From: Alviniconcha marisindica
Taxonomy: Eukaryota; Mollusca; Gastropoda; Provannidae
Direction: 5' to 3'
Assembly (NCBI GenBank): GCA_018857735.1
Contig: JABMCL010001012.1
Span: 180,001 to 244,000 of the forward strand
DNA: 64,000 nucleotides
A program made the translations under genes and the position numbers. The notes under the pieces are model-generated. The model was not told the origin of the DNA and did not search any database. It saw only the letters and a list, made by a program, of their open reading frames with translations. Below, in pieces: positions 47,841 through 61,000 of the stretch (position 1 is its first letter; the number at the start of each line of letters is the position of its first letter).

Positions 47841-50494
47841 AAAAACCTCGTCAGGCACATATCGTTTAGCGGCTACAAACAAAATAGATGTATTGGAATA
47901 AATTCGTCGCAAATACATCTTGCAAATAGTTTTGCAACTCAGCTCATGTGTTTATCACGATTCCGCCTCCAGTGGAAAGTGATTTGCAAAGTTTCAAGCG
48001 TAATTTGTAACGTGACTTCTTTCCATAACTGTATTTTATCTAGACGTTCGCTGATTTCACAGAAGAAGTGGAAATAAATTGCATGTTGAAAATTGCAAAA
48101 ATGGATAATAAAAAATCAATAAAAAAAAAATCACTAGTACAAAACAAAACAAACTACAATAAAACAATAACAAACTAGCCAACAAACAACAACAACAACA
48201 ACAAAATAATAAAAATAAGAAGAACAACAAACAAACAAGCAAACAAACGACTTGATTGAGGAGATTTTAATGGGCCACCGACGGTCTCTACAAGCGGCTG
48301 GGTGTTACTGCATCCTGGAGCATCGTGCCTGACTTGTGCAATGTGAAGCTGTCTACGATGACCGCTTCACAGCAGTTTTACAGCTGTAGTTTACAGAGGG
48401 GAGAAACGAGAAAGAAACAGAGGGAGGGCGGAGAGAAGTAGGGATGGGGGATGGAGTGGTGAGGAAAGACAGAGAATATGTAAAATGTCACAGACGCCGT
48501 TACCAGTCTCTGCCGTTACAGTCATTTGAAATTACAACATGTACCACCATAACACCCCCCACCCTCCCCCCGCCTCCCCCTAACCCAAATAAAAAGAGAA
48601 AAAAGAAAAAGAAAAACGAAACAAAATTCACCAAACAGAAACAGCTACAACAGAGCTGCATTACTACAGCAACAGTGAGGCATGCACACAGACCGGCGGA
48701 GACACAATGAGCAAGAGCCACACTGGTTCACTGGTGGCCTGTGCAAGAACGCATGCACCACAAAATTGTGTCGAGATAACACATAATCATCTCTGCTTTG
48801 TAATTGTTGGGTTGTTTCTTTCTTGCACATTGTGCAGTTTCATCTCTTTGAACACTGGCAATTTACTTCTCACTGCTTAGAGTTAGAGTCGATACGAATA
48901 TTATTTAGACGTTCTTCTTGCTGCCCAGATCTAATGCCTGCCACTCCGATCTGCTCAAACACAGGTCTTCCCGTGATCCAAACACAGAAGGCTGACCCCA
49001 ACGCTGACTTTAACAGGAGAACACAAAACGTGCACACACTTTCAGGGTGAACCGCTTTCCAAGCAACAGACGGGCAGGTAAACTATGATAAATGTAAACT
49101 ATGATAAATGAAAACTATGATAAATGAAAACTGTCTACTTATTCGGTTTCCGTTTTTGGTGCTAGCTTGTCCTGAGTGTGTTGAAGACTCAAGCCCTGTT
49201 TCCTCCCGGTGCCCTTCAAACAAGGTCACGTGTCTGTGGTGAGCAGTCAATCACATTGTGACTTCATTGTGATTGGATGACTGATGTTCCGCCTTGATGT
49301 GACCTTCACGATTGACTGGGTCTTGCATTCGGCGTGTGAGTGACTCATTAAATTCCCGAAGACGAGACTGCTGGGAAACTCCTCCCTACTGGACGCTGGT
49401 CAAGGATGGCGGTGTGACACGACACCGGTCTGCATCGTCCTCCTCTCTTTTACCTCTCCAACTTGTACAAGCGTCCAGAAACACGTCTGTTGCTCAGTAA
49501 CGGTATCATGTATTATCATTTATGATGACGTTATATCCAACACGAGAGAATTCAAGAATTTCTAAGATTCCAAAGTGCCCAGAAACACTGTATCATGTAT
49601 TATTATTTATGATGACGTTGTATCCAATTCGAGGCAAGTGAAGAATGAGTATAAGAATGGTGTCCTAGGATGACATTTCGGGTGGACCAGCACAAAGATA
49701 AGCTTTCAAATACAAACTAACTTACCAGCGTATTTTGCTGATTTGTGTGCATAAATAATAGGCAGCAGATCCAAAAGATTGATCTGGCGTATTCCACGCA
49801 ATGATTTCGTGACCGAACCTGATCTCGGAAGACGTGAAACTAAAGAAAGAGCGGGCCCCGCTGTAAGCGGAGGAAGATGGAACGGCACTGAGGGTTGGGG
49901 TCACAGTCTTATTGGCAGAAGGTGTTGACTCTGCCGGCAGATTGCCGTTTGCTTGTCTGCAGTCCTGGCCGCCGGTCATTTACTTAATGAGACTCACACG
50001 GCACGCCGCGTGTCAGCGCCATCTCCAGTCTGGGAGTCCTGTCGGGTCCTGGGGCCGCACAGCGCTTGTGGGCATTCACGCTCGCAATTAAGTGGACGGT
50101 TTCCTGTCTCCCAGAGCAGTGTAATTAAATATCTGCCAATTCAACCAAAACTCAAATTTTCGTTCGGCCATATACTTGGGGTTTTGCGCAGGAGATGGGC
50201 TAACGGTAATGTAGAGTTGGCAATACACACGGGGCCGGCTGATGGTAATGTAGAGTAGGCAGTGCACACGGGACCCGTTTTTTAAAACAGTTACCCACTC
50301 CGCCTTTGGCGATGTAATCGGAAATATGTTTTTAGAGACCTCTGGTACGAATGCTATATTTTGTTAAACCGTGGAACAATGTTTGTTTTATTTGATGAAT
50401 GATTTATTTGACTAATACAGCGGACGCTTACCTGGACGCCTGCCGCGGCAAACAGATTTAGCCCATTTGTCTAGATGATGATAACACGTCCTTT
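47841..50494. other. No gene seen; small local duplications
   Basis: Mostly unique. It holds an A-rich stretch (48105-48245), four AAACTATGATAAATG units (49079-49130), a ~110-bp direct repeat with TATCATGTATTAT (49503-49640), and a 39-bp pair with GGTAATGTAGAG (50200-50270). Confidence 0.55.
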
Positions 50495-51535
50495 AACGTC
50501 AACAGGTTGTCTTCCTGTCTGACGCACTGTTCAGTCCTGGAAGCTACAGCAGGAGACAAACTCCCTCGTCTTGCAGAAAACCTTCACGAGGTCGCACAGC
50601 ACAGGCGAGTGGTCCTGCAGTGGGTTCCGCCTCACTGTGGTCTTCCAGGAAATGAAAAAGCGGACGAGCTCCGTAAACGTGGAGCCAAAGGAAGACAGCA
50701 AGACAACAGTGCCACCTTCCAAGAAAAGAAGACCCTCATCAGAGCGGCCCTGGGGCAAGGCACTGAGGGATGACTTCCACTTCCCTGACCGGTGGCAGCA
50801 GGTTGTGGTCATGGTCGTGGTGGTCATGGTGGCAGCAGGTTGTGGTCATGGTGGTCACGGTGGCAGCAGCTTGTGGTCATGGTGGTCACGGTGGCAGCAG
50901 GTTGTGGTCATGGTCGTGGTGGTCAGGTCGGTGGCAGCTGAGGTTGTGGTCATGGTCAGTGGCCAGTTGGTCACGGGTTGGTCGTGTCACGGTCAGCGTT
51001 GTGGTCATGGTGGTCACGGTGGCAGCAGGTTGTGGTCATGGTGGTCACGGTGGCAGCAGTTGTGGTCATGGTGTGTCATGGGCAGCAGGTGTGGTCATGG
51101 TGGTCATGGTGGCAGCAGGCTGTGGTCATGGTGGTCACGGTGGCAGCAGGCTGTGGTCATGGTGGTCACGGTGGTCACGGTGGCAGCAGGTTGTGGTCAT
51201 GGTGACAGCAGGCTGTGGTCATGGTGGTCACGGTGGCAGCAGGCTGTGGTCATGAGACTACACACGGGCCACAACCGACTCAATGACCACATGTTCAGGA
51301 AAATGAAGCTGGCACCATCACCAATCTGCGACTGCGGTCTTGAAGACCAGACAGCCGAACATACACTGCAGAGATACCCGCTTCTGCAGACAGCAAGAAC
51401 AAACGTGTGGCCAACTGCAGTCCATCTACACACCAAACTCTACGGCAGCAAGGAGGAACTGGAGAAGACAGCTACACTCATCTTGCAGACTGGACTGTCA
51501 GTGTAGCGGCCATCGAGAAGAAGAAGAAGAAGAAG
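50495..51535 (+). pseudogene. RNase H-bearing LINE, ORF C-terminus with internal minisatellite expansion
   Basis: The piece opens with VVFLSDAL, then HEVAQHRRVVLQWVPPHCG and LPGNEKADEL, an RNase H core as in LINEs that carry this domain. After a frame change near 50745-50760 it reads KALRDDFHFPDRWQQVVVM. It then enters about 450 bp of tandem copies of that RWQQVVVM-coding block (50788-51255). The LINE resumes in the same frame with RLHTGHNRLNDHMFRKMKL, a Cys/His motif CDCGLEDQTAEHTLQRYP, and ends LILQTGLSV with a stop at 51504-51506. A (GAA)n tail at about 51518-51535 marks the 3' end. A frame runs unbroken from 50571 to 51506 (311 codons), including the expansion. Confidence 0.8.
50788..51255 (+). 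repeat. Minisatellite inside the LINE ORF (RWQQVVVM-coding unit)
   Basis: Copies of a 23-33-bp unit with core GGTGGCAGCAGGTTGTGGTC and ATGGTGGTCACGGT. The first and last copies match the LINE coding sequence (RWQQVVVM and RWQQAVVM), so the array grew from a native segment of the element. Confidence 0.92.
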
Positions 51536-51679
51536 ACAACGCGTCATTTGATGGAACTAAACGGGGCATAAGAATGACCTGCTGAATCATAAATCATAAC
51601 CTACCGCCACATACTGATGCATTTGCCATTGCACGAGTAATTGTTTGTAGCTTTCCAGATTTGAGCTGGGGTTTGAATC

Positions 51680-51681
<2 letters not shown>

Positions 51682-51771
<90 letters not shown>
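51682..51771. repeat. (TC)n-(TA)n compound microsatellite
   Basis: TC run followed by TA run. Confidence 0.97.
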
Positions 51772-51774
<3 letters not shown>

Positions 51775-53199
51775 CTTTGTAATTGCTTCTACTTGATTTG
51801 GTCACAAATACCTTGGCGGCAAGTTACATTTGTTTGAATCCCGCCTGAAAATAGAACATTTGGAAGAAAAACGGGGGTGAGGAGAGAGAGGGGGTGTGGT
51901 ATAAACGGGATGCAACACTTTGTCACGATGAATCACTGGGGGTGATTGTGCCAATTATCCGGCTGCTTTCGCTGACACGTTGCAAAACTTTAAACAGATC
52001 TCGTGAACGTCTCGCACACGTTTCGCTATAAACCTGGCGGGCTGGAGGCGGGTGCCAAAACGCGAGTCTCCTCGTTAATTGCACTACTTGACAAACGCCT
52101 GTCGTTGCCATGGCTATCCCTCACTTGCTGTCACCCGCCATGCTGACGGCGAACATTAAAATTTTGGAGGTTGGTTTATTTTTGTCTCCGTGTTCAGCAT
52201 CACTTAGCCTAAGCTACTGAGCTTGCCTACTGCCGTTTAAAGGGGAACCGAACAGCAGAAGCATCGCGGGCCCCGTGGCCAAGACTGGAACAGAAATGTG
52301 CACACAACCATTTGTCACTGCGGTTCTCGTCCCGCTCGTCAAGGTCCGGGCTGGAAAGTGGTGAAAACAGCTGTGAGGGCCGTCATTATGGGCCAGTTGA
52401 CGCCATAAAAATGCCGCTATCTGTGACAAAAGCATGACATACGTCACTTGCCAGCCTTTCGCTACTGTTCGTTGGTAAATAGTAAATCACCATGGCTGAG
52501 ACCTGAGGAGGTCAAACTCGAATCAAAAAGCATTTGTTAATTTTTTTATGACTAAATGAACAAGCAAATGAAGCATATCGATGTGGACAGTTTCACGTTT
52601 TGAGGTCAACTTGCGTCTTTCCTGATGGATTCCTCTTTAAGTGTAGTACCCTCTGAAACTGAGCAACGCACTGCACGGATGTAACTGCGCTGACTCATTA
52701 GCGAAAAAAATCAGAGAAATGATGAACTATTTTCAGCCACTTGTGGTGGTTGCTTTATCCGCCTGTCTCTTTGCTCGTCCATTTCCATTTCCATTGACTT
52801 GAACATGTCGCGAGCAGCACACCCACAGGAGCCCTAAACGTCGGAGGCTGGAAGTCTGGGACACACGCTATAGGCCTGATTCTCCAAGCCACCTTCCACA
52901 CTCAGCCGCACGCTGATTGAGAGTGAGAGAATATTAGCATGTGCACATGCGGGCGATGTGTCCCCACGCCATGACCACAGGCAGGCCTGCGGAAGGCACG
53001 CGAGGTGAGCTGCCCCTGTTGTCAAGCCGGACATTTCACCTTGTGTCATTTGCTTGCGGAGGAAGCTCACATCCTCGTTTACAGTGGACCTTTGTCCTGT
53101 CTGGTCGTTGACGGTCTAGGTACTTTGTGTACGCATTGAGAGTGAAGAAACTAAAGGAAAGAAAGCGACCGCAAGAGTAAACAAAAGAGCAGAAAAAGA

Positions 53200-53231
<32 letters not shown>

Positions 53232-53583
53232 ACATACCAAAAACAAAAGAAGAAGAAAAGAACGAAAGCCTGTGATGTCTTTGAACGTTTGTTTTAGACT
53301 AACTTAGGAAACTGCTGCGTGGATTTCTATCAGCGATCTGATTATGTAGCCAACTTTCAGCAGCAATCTCTCGGTGGTCAAAACTCCAAAGTTGGTTTTG
53401 ACCGCGTTGCAAGGTGTTTCCATCTCTCCTTGTCTGAAGGAAAGCAGGACTAGTATACATCTGGAGTTGCTTTGTATGCAGATTATAGACAGCTTGTGTC
53501 ACAGCCACCTTCCCCTTCAGCATTAAAGTGGGACAACTGGTCTGCTGATGTGTCCTTGGCAACCTGCACGCGCGCGCGTGCGC

Positions 53584-53585
<2 letters not shown>
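51772..53585. other. No gene seen
   Basis: Unique sequence with a poly-C/CA stretch near 53202-53234. Confidence 0.55.
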
Positions 53586-53639
<54 letters not shown>

Positions 53640-53665
53640 TGCTCGCGAGCGCGTGCGTGCGTGTG

Positions 53666-53711
<46 letters not shown>

Positions 53712-53722
53712 GGGGGGGGGGG
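53586..53722. repeat. (GT)n with GC interruption and G tract
   Basis: Two GT runs separated by a GCG-rich segment, ending in about 13 G. Confidence 0.95.
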
Positions 53723-54126
53723 TACATGTGTGCGTGTAATCAAAATGATTGGACCTGGGCTTTTGTCGGCTTATTACCCACCCAGTCTTACTGAAATGAG
53801 CCCGATATCATTATGACCAACGCTTTTGAATTAGAAAACTGACTACTTTTCAAAATCTCGTGCTGCCAATATCAAAGGCAGTTTTACTGCTACCGGAAGC
53901 GGAAATCTTGTGCTGGCTGCTGCGGCTCGTTCTGTGCGGTGCCAGCAGCGTGAGTGGCCGCGGAAATCCGATCTGTTCGTTGGTGCTGTCAGTCAGGCCT
54001 CCGCTGTCTCCCCGCTAATCTGGTCCCTTGGCCCAAGTGGTTTTCACAGTCAATCGAGTAGTGAGAGCAAATGTACAAACCAGTTCACCGGACATCGCCA
54101 AGGTTTGCTTTGTGTGGCGTCCCTTA

Positions 54127-54190
54127 GAGAGAGAGAGAGAGAGAGGGGGAGAGAGAGAGAGACAGACAGACAGACAGAGACAGAGACAGA
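54127..54190. repeat. (GA)n-(GACA)n microsatellite
   Basis: GA repeats then GACA units. Confidence 0.92.
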
Positions 54191-54935
54191 TAGACGGACA
54201 GAGAATGTGTATCAATGCGTTGGTTTGATTCCAGATGCACATGTTTACGCCACCGTTTGGTCCTTGGTATTGGATCGTGGCCACTTCCGAACAGAGTTCA
54301 GTCAGGGGTGTTATCCGTCGGTTCGATTTTCACAAATCCACAGTCATGTGAACACCAGTCAGTTCTGCACATGTCACCTCCCCACTTTCCCAGTTCGGGC
54401 TCAAGACCACATTTCTCTTCTTCATTTCATTTGATTCGATTTTCCGCTCCGAGCGACCACAGTCATCATGTTGATTATTCCGCTACTGTTTTGCTGAATC
54501 TCTTTCTTTCCGTACCACCGGACGTCAGACCCGCTCTTGTCGAAAGACAGCGATTAGAATTTAAGGTCCTTTAGTCGAAATATAGTAACTGGATTTAACG
54601 TCCTCTGGTCGAGAGATGGACATGCATTAAAAATGAAATTTAAAAAAGCGCAAAGACGTGCGTGGCGCACACGGAGGCATGCCAGCCACTGACTGTTCTT
54701 CATTAGTGTGCACTCCGAAGAACTGAACATCTCTCCTTCTGCCACAGAATCAGGAAGAAGGGGCAGCGCTGTCTGCTCCAACCATTGTCCAACATGCCCA
54801 ACAAGTATCATAATCATACCTTAGTTAGACATTTACCTGATACTTATACTGTAGCTATACGTATACTTAGGCATTCATTTACTTGATCACTTTACCGTAG
54901 TTACAAATGTACCTTACAATTACACCTTACGTAGA

Positions 54936-54937
<2 letters not shown>

Positions 54938-55000
<63 letters not shown>
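54938..55000. repeat. (TC)n microsatellite
   Basis: Pure TC run. Confidence 0.97.
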
Positions 55001-55001
<1 letters not shown>

Positions 55002-55539
55002 GGTGAGCATTCTTTAGACAATTACTTGCTATTGTGATGCGCTTCGAACCCAAAAGAGATAGGGCACTTTAGAACTCTTCTTTTTATTATTACGAGATAA
55101 GGCTTATTGTCAGTCACTGAATCTGCATTGTAGTTGGAAAACCAACAACACACTCTCAACTGCCGCATGGCAGCTGGCCATCGTGCCCCGTCATTTGCAA
55201 AGGTTGCGGCCCGGAACAACCCTCGTCAGGGGACAATGGCGGCGCTGATCCGGCTTCTTTGAGCAAAATAACAACAAGCATGATTGACAAGAAAGAAAAG
55301 AAAAATGGAAATTAGCTTTCCAGCTTTATTGCTGCGAAATCATGGTGGCCCCTAAATTGTCTTCAGCAGTGTAATCACAACACAAACAAGTCCTTCTATT
55401 ATTCAGTTCCATTTAGCTCAGACATTGCTTGTGTAAAAGACGAATCAAAGACAGCGTGGTAATTAATAACTGCAATATCAAAAAACATTGTTTAAGGATG
55501 CAGTCGATTTCGGGTTGGGCAAATACGTGGGGGAGGGGG

Positions 55540-55544
<5 letters not shown>

Positions 55545-55581
<37 letters not shown>

Positions 55582-55626
55582 GAGAGCCGTATACTTTTAT
55601 GCGCGTGCAAGTGTAGGATGCGTGAG

Positions 55627-55679
<53 letters not shown>

Positions 55680-55684
55680 TGTGT
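55545..55684. repeat. (GA)n and (GT)n microsatellites
   Basis: GA run (55545-55586) and GT run (55629-55684) separated by unique sequence. Confidence 0.94.
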
Positions 55685-55819
55685 AAATTGGGGTGGAATG
55701 ATGACGGAGCTGGGGGTCGCGGGGGACGGGGGGTGGGGGAGGTAGGGTGGGGATGTGGGTGGGAGGGAGGAGGGTCAGATAGAAGAAAACACGGACAGGA
55801 ACACAGCGAGATCGTCAGA

Positions 55820-56083
55820 TCAGATCCACGCTGAGAAAATATAGTTATTGTCCTCTCTCACCCATTTGGCCAGGGAGAAATTTCCCGGGGGACCTTCTTC
55901 CTGCGAAGTGTCCTCAACAGATGATTCGATTTGTTCCTCCCTCCACCAGTGGCACAGAGTTTGGAAGACCGCATTAAAACACCCGGCCACAGCCAGCCCG
56001 TACGGCCAGTCGGGGTAGGTGTGAGCGAGAGCAGTAAGCAATCGGGCAATCGGGGAATAGTTACTTTTTCCACTGGATTTCAT
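55820..56083 (-). CDS. Unrecognised minus-strand ORF, possible terminal exon
   Basis: An 87-codon open frame reads YSPIARLLTALAHTYPDWPY, then GLAVAGCFNAVFQTLCHWW and an acidic stretch, ending KWVREDNNYIFSAWI and a stop. Amino-acid composition is mixed and protein-like, and no repeat underlies it, unlike most open frames here. An AG acceptor-like site lies upstream on the minus strand (near 56097). I recognise no family. It could be chance or a piece of an unidentified element. Confidence 0.2.
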   Translation of the reverse strand: MKSSGKSNYSPIARLLTALAHTYPDWPYGLAVAGCFNAVFQTLCHWWREEQIESSVEDTSQEEGPPGNFSLAKWVREDNNYIFSAWI

Positions 56084-56799
56084 TCACGTCAGCTCTGTTG
56101 TGCACGCAGGCTGTCCTTTGGCCCGTTACAGCGTGTGATCTCTCTTGATACGTTGCTTGATTAATAATAAAACGGAATCAACGCGCAAGCAAAAATAAAT
56201 CAATCAATCGACAGAGAAAACAAAACTCAAACAAAAACAAAGAACCAAGAAGAAGAAGAAGAAGAGAGAGGGGGTAAAAAGTGGAAAAAGGCATTGGAGC
56301 CGATAGTGTTGTGCGAGTTTCTTGTTGGGACGTGTAGTTTCAGTGGGTCTTTCCGATGTCGGGACTGAGTAAGGGTGTTTGTACCAAACCAGTGCCAGCA
56401 CTTTGTCATACGGTTCATCCATCGCTTGCATTGTGCTTTATATAATCACGTAGAACATAATAAACATTCTGCTGACTGAAAATACGGATTCGTTATTATT
56501 TCTGGACTGATGCTGAAAACTCATTTAAAAATAGCAACAATCGCTAGGCAAACTAATGGAAGAGGAAGCAATGCGTCACGAGATGAACACTACGCACAGG
56601 GATACATGAAATGTATTTTAACGCTCAATCAAAAATGGCGGTTACATCGTGGCGAAAATTACACCTGGACTAGCCGCAAATGCAATTAACTTACAGTATT
56701 CCAAATACAATGACTACTACCTCGTTGAGTTTATTTTGTAATGACAGTGTCGGCAGGCATATAAGCAGCATCTGGAAACAAAGCATAGAATAAGTAGCA

Positions 56800-57225
56800 C
56801 ACTGCACGCCATTACCAAGCATCGGTCCATAATTATAGGATTGAGGGATCACACCATTATCAAGTATCAGTCCATGTTTATAGGATTGAGGGATCACCTC
56901 ATTATCAAGTATCAGTCCATAATTATAGGATTGAGGAATCACACCATTATCAAGTATCAGTCCATAATTATAGGATTGAGGGATCATACCAGTATCAAGT
57001 ATCAGTCCATAATTATAGGATTGAGGAATCACACCATTATCAAGTATCAGTCCATAATTATAGGATTGAGGGATCATACCATTATCAAGTATCAGTCCAT
57101 AATTATAGGATTGAGGGATCACACCATTACCAAGTATCAGCCCATAATTATAGGATTTAGGGATCACACCATTACCAAGTAGCAGTCCATAATTATAGGA
57201 TTGAGGGATCACACCATCGGCAGAA
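56800..57225. repeat. 45-bp minisatellite
   Basis: About nine copies with core CCATAATTATAGGATTGAGG then GATCACACCATTATCAAG. The 45-bp length leaves frames open on both strands without coding meaning. Confidence 0.96.
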
Positions 57226-57399
57226 CCCTTCCACTCAAACATGCCGCCATATATTCTAACAACGTTTGAATTGTAAAATGTGGTTAGTCACAACTTAAGA
57301 TTCACACACGCACGTACCCACACTCGAGCACAAACATGTGTACAGATTCTCAAACTCACACAAGCGTACGCGCACGCAGATAGAAACACACTCGCACAT

Positions 57400-57425
57400 A
57401 CACACACACATACACACACCACACA

Positions 57426-57500
<75 letters not shown>

Positions 57501-57650
57501 TACACACAGAGCCACACTCCGAGCATCGCTTTCCGGCACCTTCCTCCTAGAAGGAAGGATGTCGTAAAACAGTGCTTGGAGTTTGACACAGAGCTCCCCC
57601 CCCCCCCCCCCCTCACACACACACACCACACACCACACACACACACACAC
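57400..57650. repeat. (CA)n microsatellites flanking a short unique segment
   Basis: CA runs (57400-57496, 57613-57650) flank a 35-bp dispersed segment (57513-57547) and a poly-C tract. Confidence 0.93.
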
Positions 57651-58590
57651 AGACTACACAAACGCGCCTGCGCGCAACCCCCCCCCCCCCCCCCCCCCTC
57701 CGCATCCTCTTGGAGGCTGAAAGAGCAGACAGTTTTTGCTGCTGTTGCTTTGATTACCGAGTTGCACATTTCCTTCAATGACAAGAAAAAAACCGACGTT
57801 CTGATTTAAAACGTATTCTTTTGTTTTAATCCGAGCCAGAGATCATACGAGAGAAAGAGATTAACATGTCAGGCATATCTTTCTTGGCGTCATTGGGTAG
57901 AAGAAAGGCATCATGCCAGTTCTCAGTTCTCATCATAAAAAAAATAAAACAAACAAAAACGGGGAGGGGGGGGGGGGGGCGGGCGTGTGTGTAGGCTGTG
58001 TGTGTGTGTATGTGTGTGTACACGCGCGCGCGTATGTTTATTTGTGTGAGTGTGTTTCTGCGTTTTGGGGGGGGGGGGGGGTGGGAAGGAACAAAGTTTG
58101 AAACAATGCGAAACAGACTTTTTTTTTAAATTCTTCTTTCTCCACATTTTCCTTACAGTGGCTGTTTTTGGCTTGGTCAGTGATGGAGCTCTTCCTTGAC
58201 ACCCAGCCATGATTAAGCACGCAACTCCGCTCTTGGACCCGGCTCAACTGAGCTGGATTGACTCTGTTTTTGTCACTCCTGCAGTCTACTGTAGCGGGTC
58301 GTGTCATTTGTCTTTCTTTGTCTGGCTACACTGTTTTGCGGCAGCATAATAATGAGCGCTTTCGGCCGGAATCGGTGCCTACACACGTCGTTACTGTTAT
58401 AATACAAATGATAATTATAAAAAAAAAAAACGCATGAAGGTGGGGGGTGGGTGGGGGGGGGGGGGGGGGGGGGGAAACAAAACAGGGATCTACGCATTAA
58501 TACAACTACACTATTAGTCATACTATACAAACACGCGAGATCATTCAACAGCAAATCCATACACCCCCCCAAAAAACCAGGGCTAAAAAA

Positions 58591-58602
58591 CACACACACA
58601 CA

Positions 58603-58646
<44 letters not shown>

Positions 58647-58652
58647 AAACAC

Positions 58653-58706
<54 letters not shown>
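58591..58706. repeat. (CA)n microsatellite
   Basis: CA run with short interruptions. Confidence 0.96.
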
Positions 58707-58710
<4 letters not shown>

Positions 58711-58802
58711 AACATATTCGTATACTGATGAACTGAGATTTGGACTGATACAGCTAGGTCTGTTGCACCCCAAGATTGACAGTCAGGATGTGGGTCTTTA
58801 GC

Positions 58803-58940
58803 TGAGATTTGGAACTGGACAGGATTTGAGCATGACGCTAGGAAACTGGACAGGATTTGAGCATGACGCTAGGAAACTGGACAGGATTTGAGCATGACGC
58901 TAGGAAACTGGACAGGATTTGAGCATGACGCTAGGAAACT
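58803..58940. repeat. 31-bp minisatellite
   Basis: About 4.5 near-identical copies with core GGACAGGATTTGAGCATGAC, directly next to the LINE remnant. Confidence 0.95.
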
Positions 58941-58959
58941 GGGAGCCTGCTCCTAACAA

Positions 58960-60200
58960 CAGGGCAAAACAGGAAAGGACACGCTGCCCTTGAAACCTCT
59001 GGCGTCTGATCGGGATGCGAAAGATGCGTGAATGTGCAGGTGAGTGGAGAGACCAGGAAGTGTGCAGCTAAAGAAGATCAGTCAGCAAGATACAGAGGTA
59101 CAGATTCTGTGAGAAACAGGAAGCCAGTGGCAGTGAGCCACAAAGAGGGCTTATATCTTCACGCTTGAATGCTATACAAACAAAACGGGATGCACAGTTC
59201 ATGACCGTTTGAAGCTTGTCTAGATTTCTCTGAACAATGCCAGCGAAGAAAGAGTTGCAATAATCTAAACGAGAGATGACAAGAGAGGAGACTAAGGTCT
59301 TAGTGGTTTCAGTGGTTCCACAAGTCCTGGCAGATTCAATTCTGCTAATTTCAAGATGTGCAGTTTAGCAGACATTGCTCATCTGTTGTCTCATAGATAA
59401 GCAGCTGTCAAAGATGACGCCTAGATTACGAGCAGAATTAGCAAAGTGCACACAAGGCTGACCAATCTGTAGAGAAGCAGGAATATCTGCAGACAGAAGG
59501 ACGTAATAGGGGGGCTGTTCGCTGAGCTGAGGCTGACAGTTTTTCACGTCACTAACACAATATCGCATAGCAATGAACAAAGAATTGATATCAGAACCAT
59601 CAACTCACTTGTACAAATCTGTGTCATCTGCAAACATATGATGCAGAACCGAGTGATAATTTGTTACTTCACATAAAGGCTGTGTATACAGAATAAAAGA
59701 ACAGGACCGAGAAAAGAACCCTGGAGTACACTGTACAGTAAGGGGAAACTAAGGATCAGAATCATAACCATGGACAGAGAGGTTTGTACTCTCCGTCATG
59801 CATGATTCAAAGAACGGAAATGCTGTTCCCTGAATTCCAAACACATTCTTGCGATTTTTGAATAAGATATAATGATCTATTGTACCGAAAAGCTGCACCC
59901 AAACCAAGAAGGGTCGAGACAGAGATTTGAATAGAATCGCTAGTACTCAGTAAGTCATTGAAACCATGAAACAATGCCGTTTTTGTACAATGGTGACGTC
60001 TGTAGGCCGACTGAAAAACATGCCAGAGGTTATTCTGTTCGAGGTGGGATAGCAGTTGAGAGAGTGAAACATATGCCAGTAAATTTGGGTCTGAAAAGCA
60101 TTAGTAGATTTTGCAAAATGTTGGGTTTTCTTTAGAATAATGCATTTTCTATCCTCAGAAACAGCAAACAAGCGAGTTAACTGGCGAACACAGAATCTAG
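58960..60200 (-). pseudogene. CR1/L2-like LINE reverse transcriptase, degenerate near-complete RT region
   Basis: Read on the minus strand from 60200 downwards, successive frames show QSAYRRHH-like sequence (about 60010), AAFGTIDHY (59865-59895), a GVLQGSFLGPVL-like box (59701-59730), MFADDTDLYK (FADD at 59623-59634), FANSARNLGVIFDSCLSM (about 59395-59455), RLDYCNSFFAGI (59240-59276) and a diverged C-terminus near 58965-59035. These are RT blocks of a CR1/L2-type LINE in the right order. Several frameshifts and stops lie between them. It is the longest RT remnant in the window and clearly inactive. Confidence 0.85.
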
Positions 60201-60479
60201 CAAGTACCTAGACTTTAACCACTTCACGGGTGAGCTTCTGAGCCTCTCAGTTCTAGGCATTGCAGTTTCTTTTCGTTGATTAACAGCGGTCGCAATGTCG
60301 TGATGTACGTGGTATGGTAACGTTGGGCGAAAGGACCTCTTTACAGTGAAGTCAGACTGTCTCTCTTCCATGTGTATCATAGCACACCGATTCTCCATCG
60401 TGACTGTAACTTATGAGGACTTTAATAGGACAGACCAGCTTCTGTGAGGTAATAGTTTGGTATAGTTGTAGCTGTCTCC

Positions 60480-61000
60480 AAGGTCCGTTCTTCAGGGTCC
60501 GTTCTTCAAGGTCTACTCTAGAACGTCTGTTCTCCAACATCCATTCTCCAACGTCCGTTCTCTAAGGTCTGCTCTCTGTTTTCTAATGTCCGTTCTCCAA
60601 GGTCTGCTCTGAATGCTCGTTCTCCAAGGTCGATTCTCCAATGTCTGTTTTCCAATGTCCACTCTCCAAGGTCTACTCGCCAAGGTCCATCATTCCAATG
60701 TTAATTCTGCAACATCCGTTCTCCAGTGTCCATTCTCTATGGTCCACCTTCCAATGTCCATTCTCCAACGTCTGTTCTCCAACGTCCATTCGCCAAGGTC
60801 TGTTCTCCAAGATCTACTCTCCAACGTCCGTTTACAATGTGTGTTCTAAAAAGGTCCATTCTCCGACCTATTCTCCAACGTGTGTTCTGAAAAAAGGTCC
60901 ATTCTCCAAGATCTACTCTCCAACGTCCGTTCTCCGACGTGTGTTCTGAAAAGGTCCGTTGTCCAACGTGTGTTCTGAAAAGGTCCGTTCTCGTTGCAAC
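60480..61000. repeat. ~15-bp degenerate minisatellite
   Basis: Many diverged copies of TCTCCAACGTCCGTT and TCTCCAAGGTCC, with a longer TGTGTTCTGAAAAGGTCC variant on the right. Confidence 0.9.

Noticed and set aside
53910..54434. 174-codon frame with an RERERE segment
   Set aside because: The central part is a (GA)n/(GACA)n tract; the flanks show no recognisable domain, and no splice or promoter context supports a gene.
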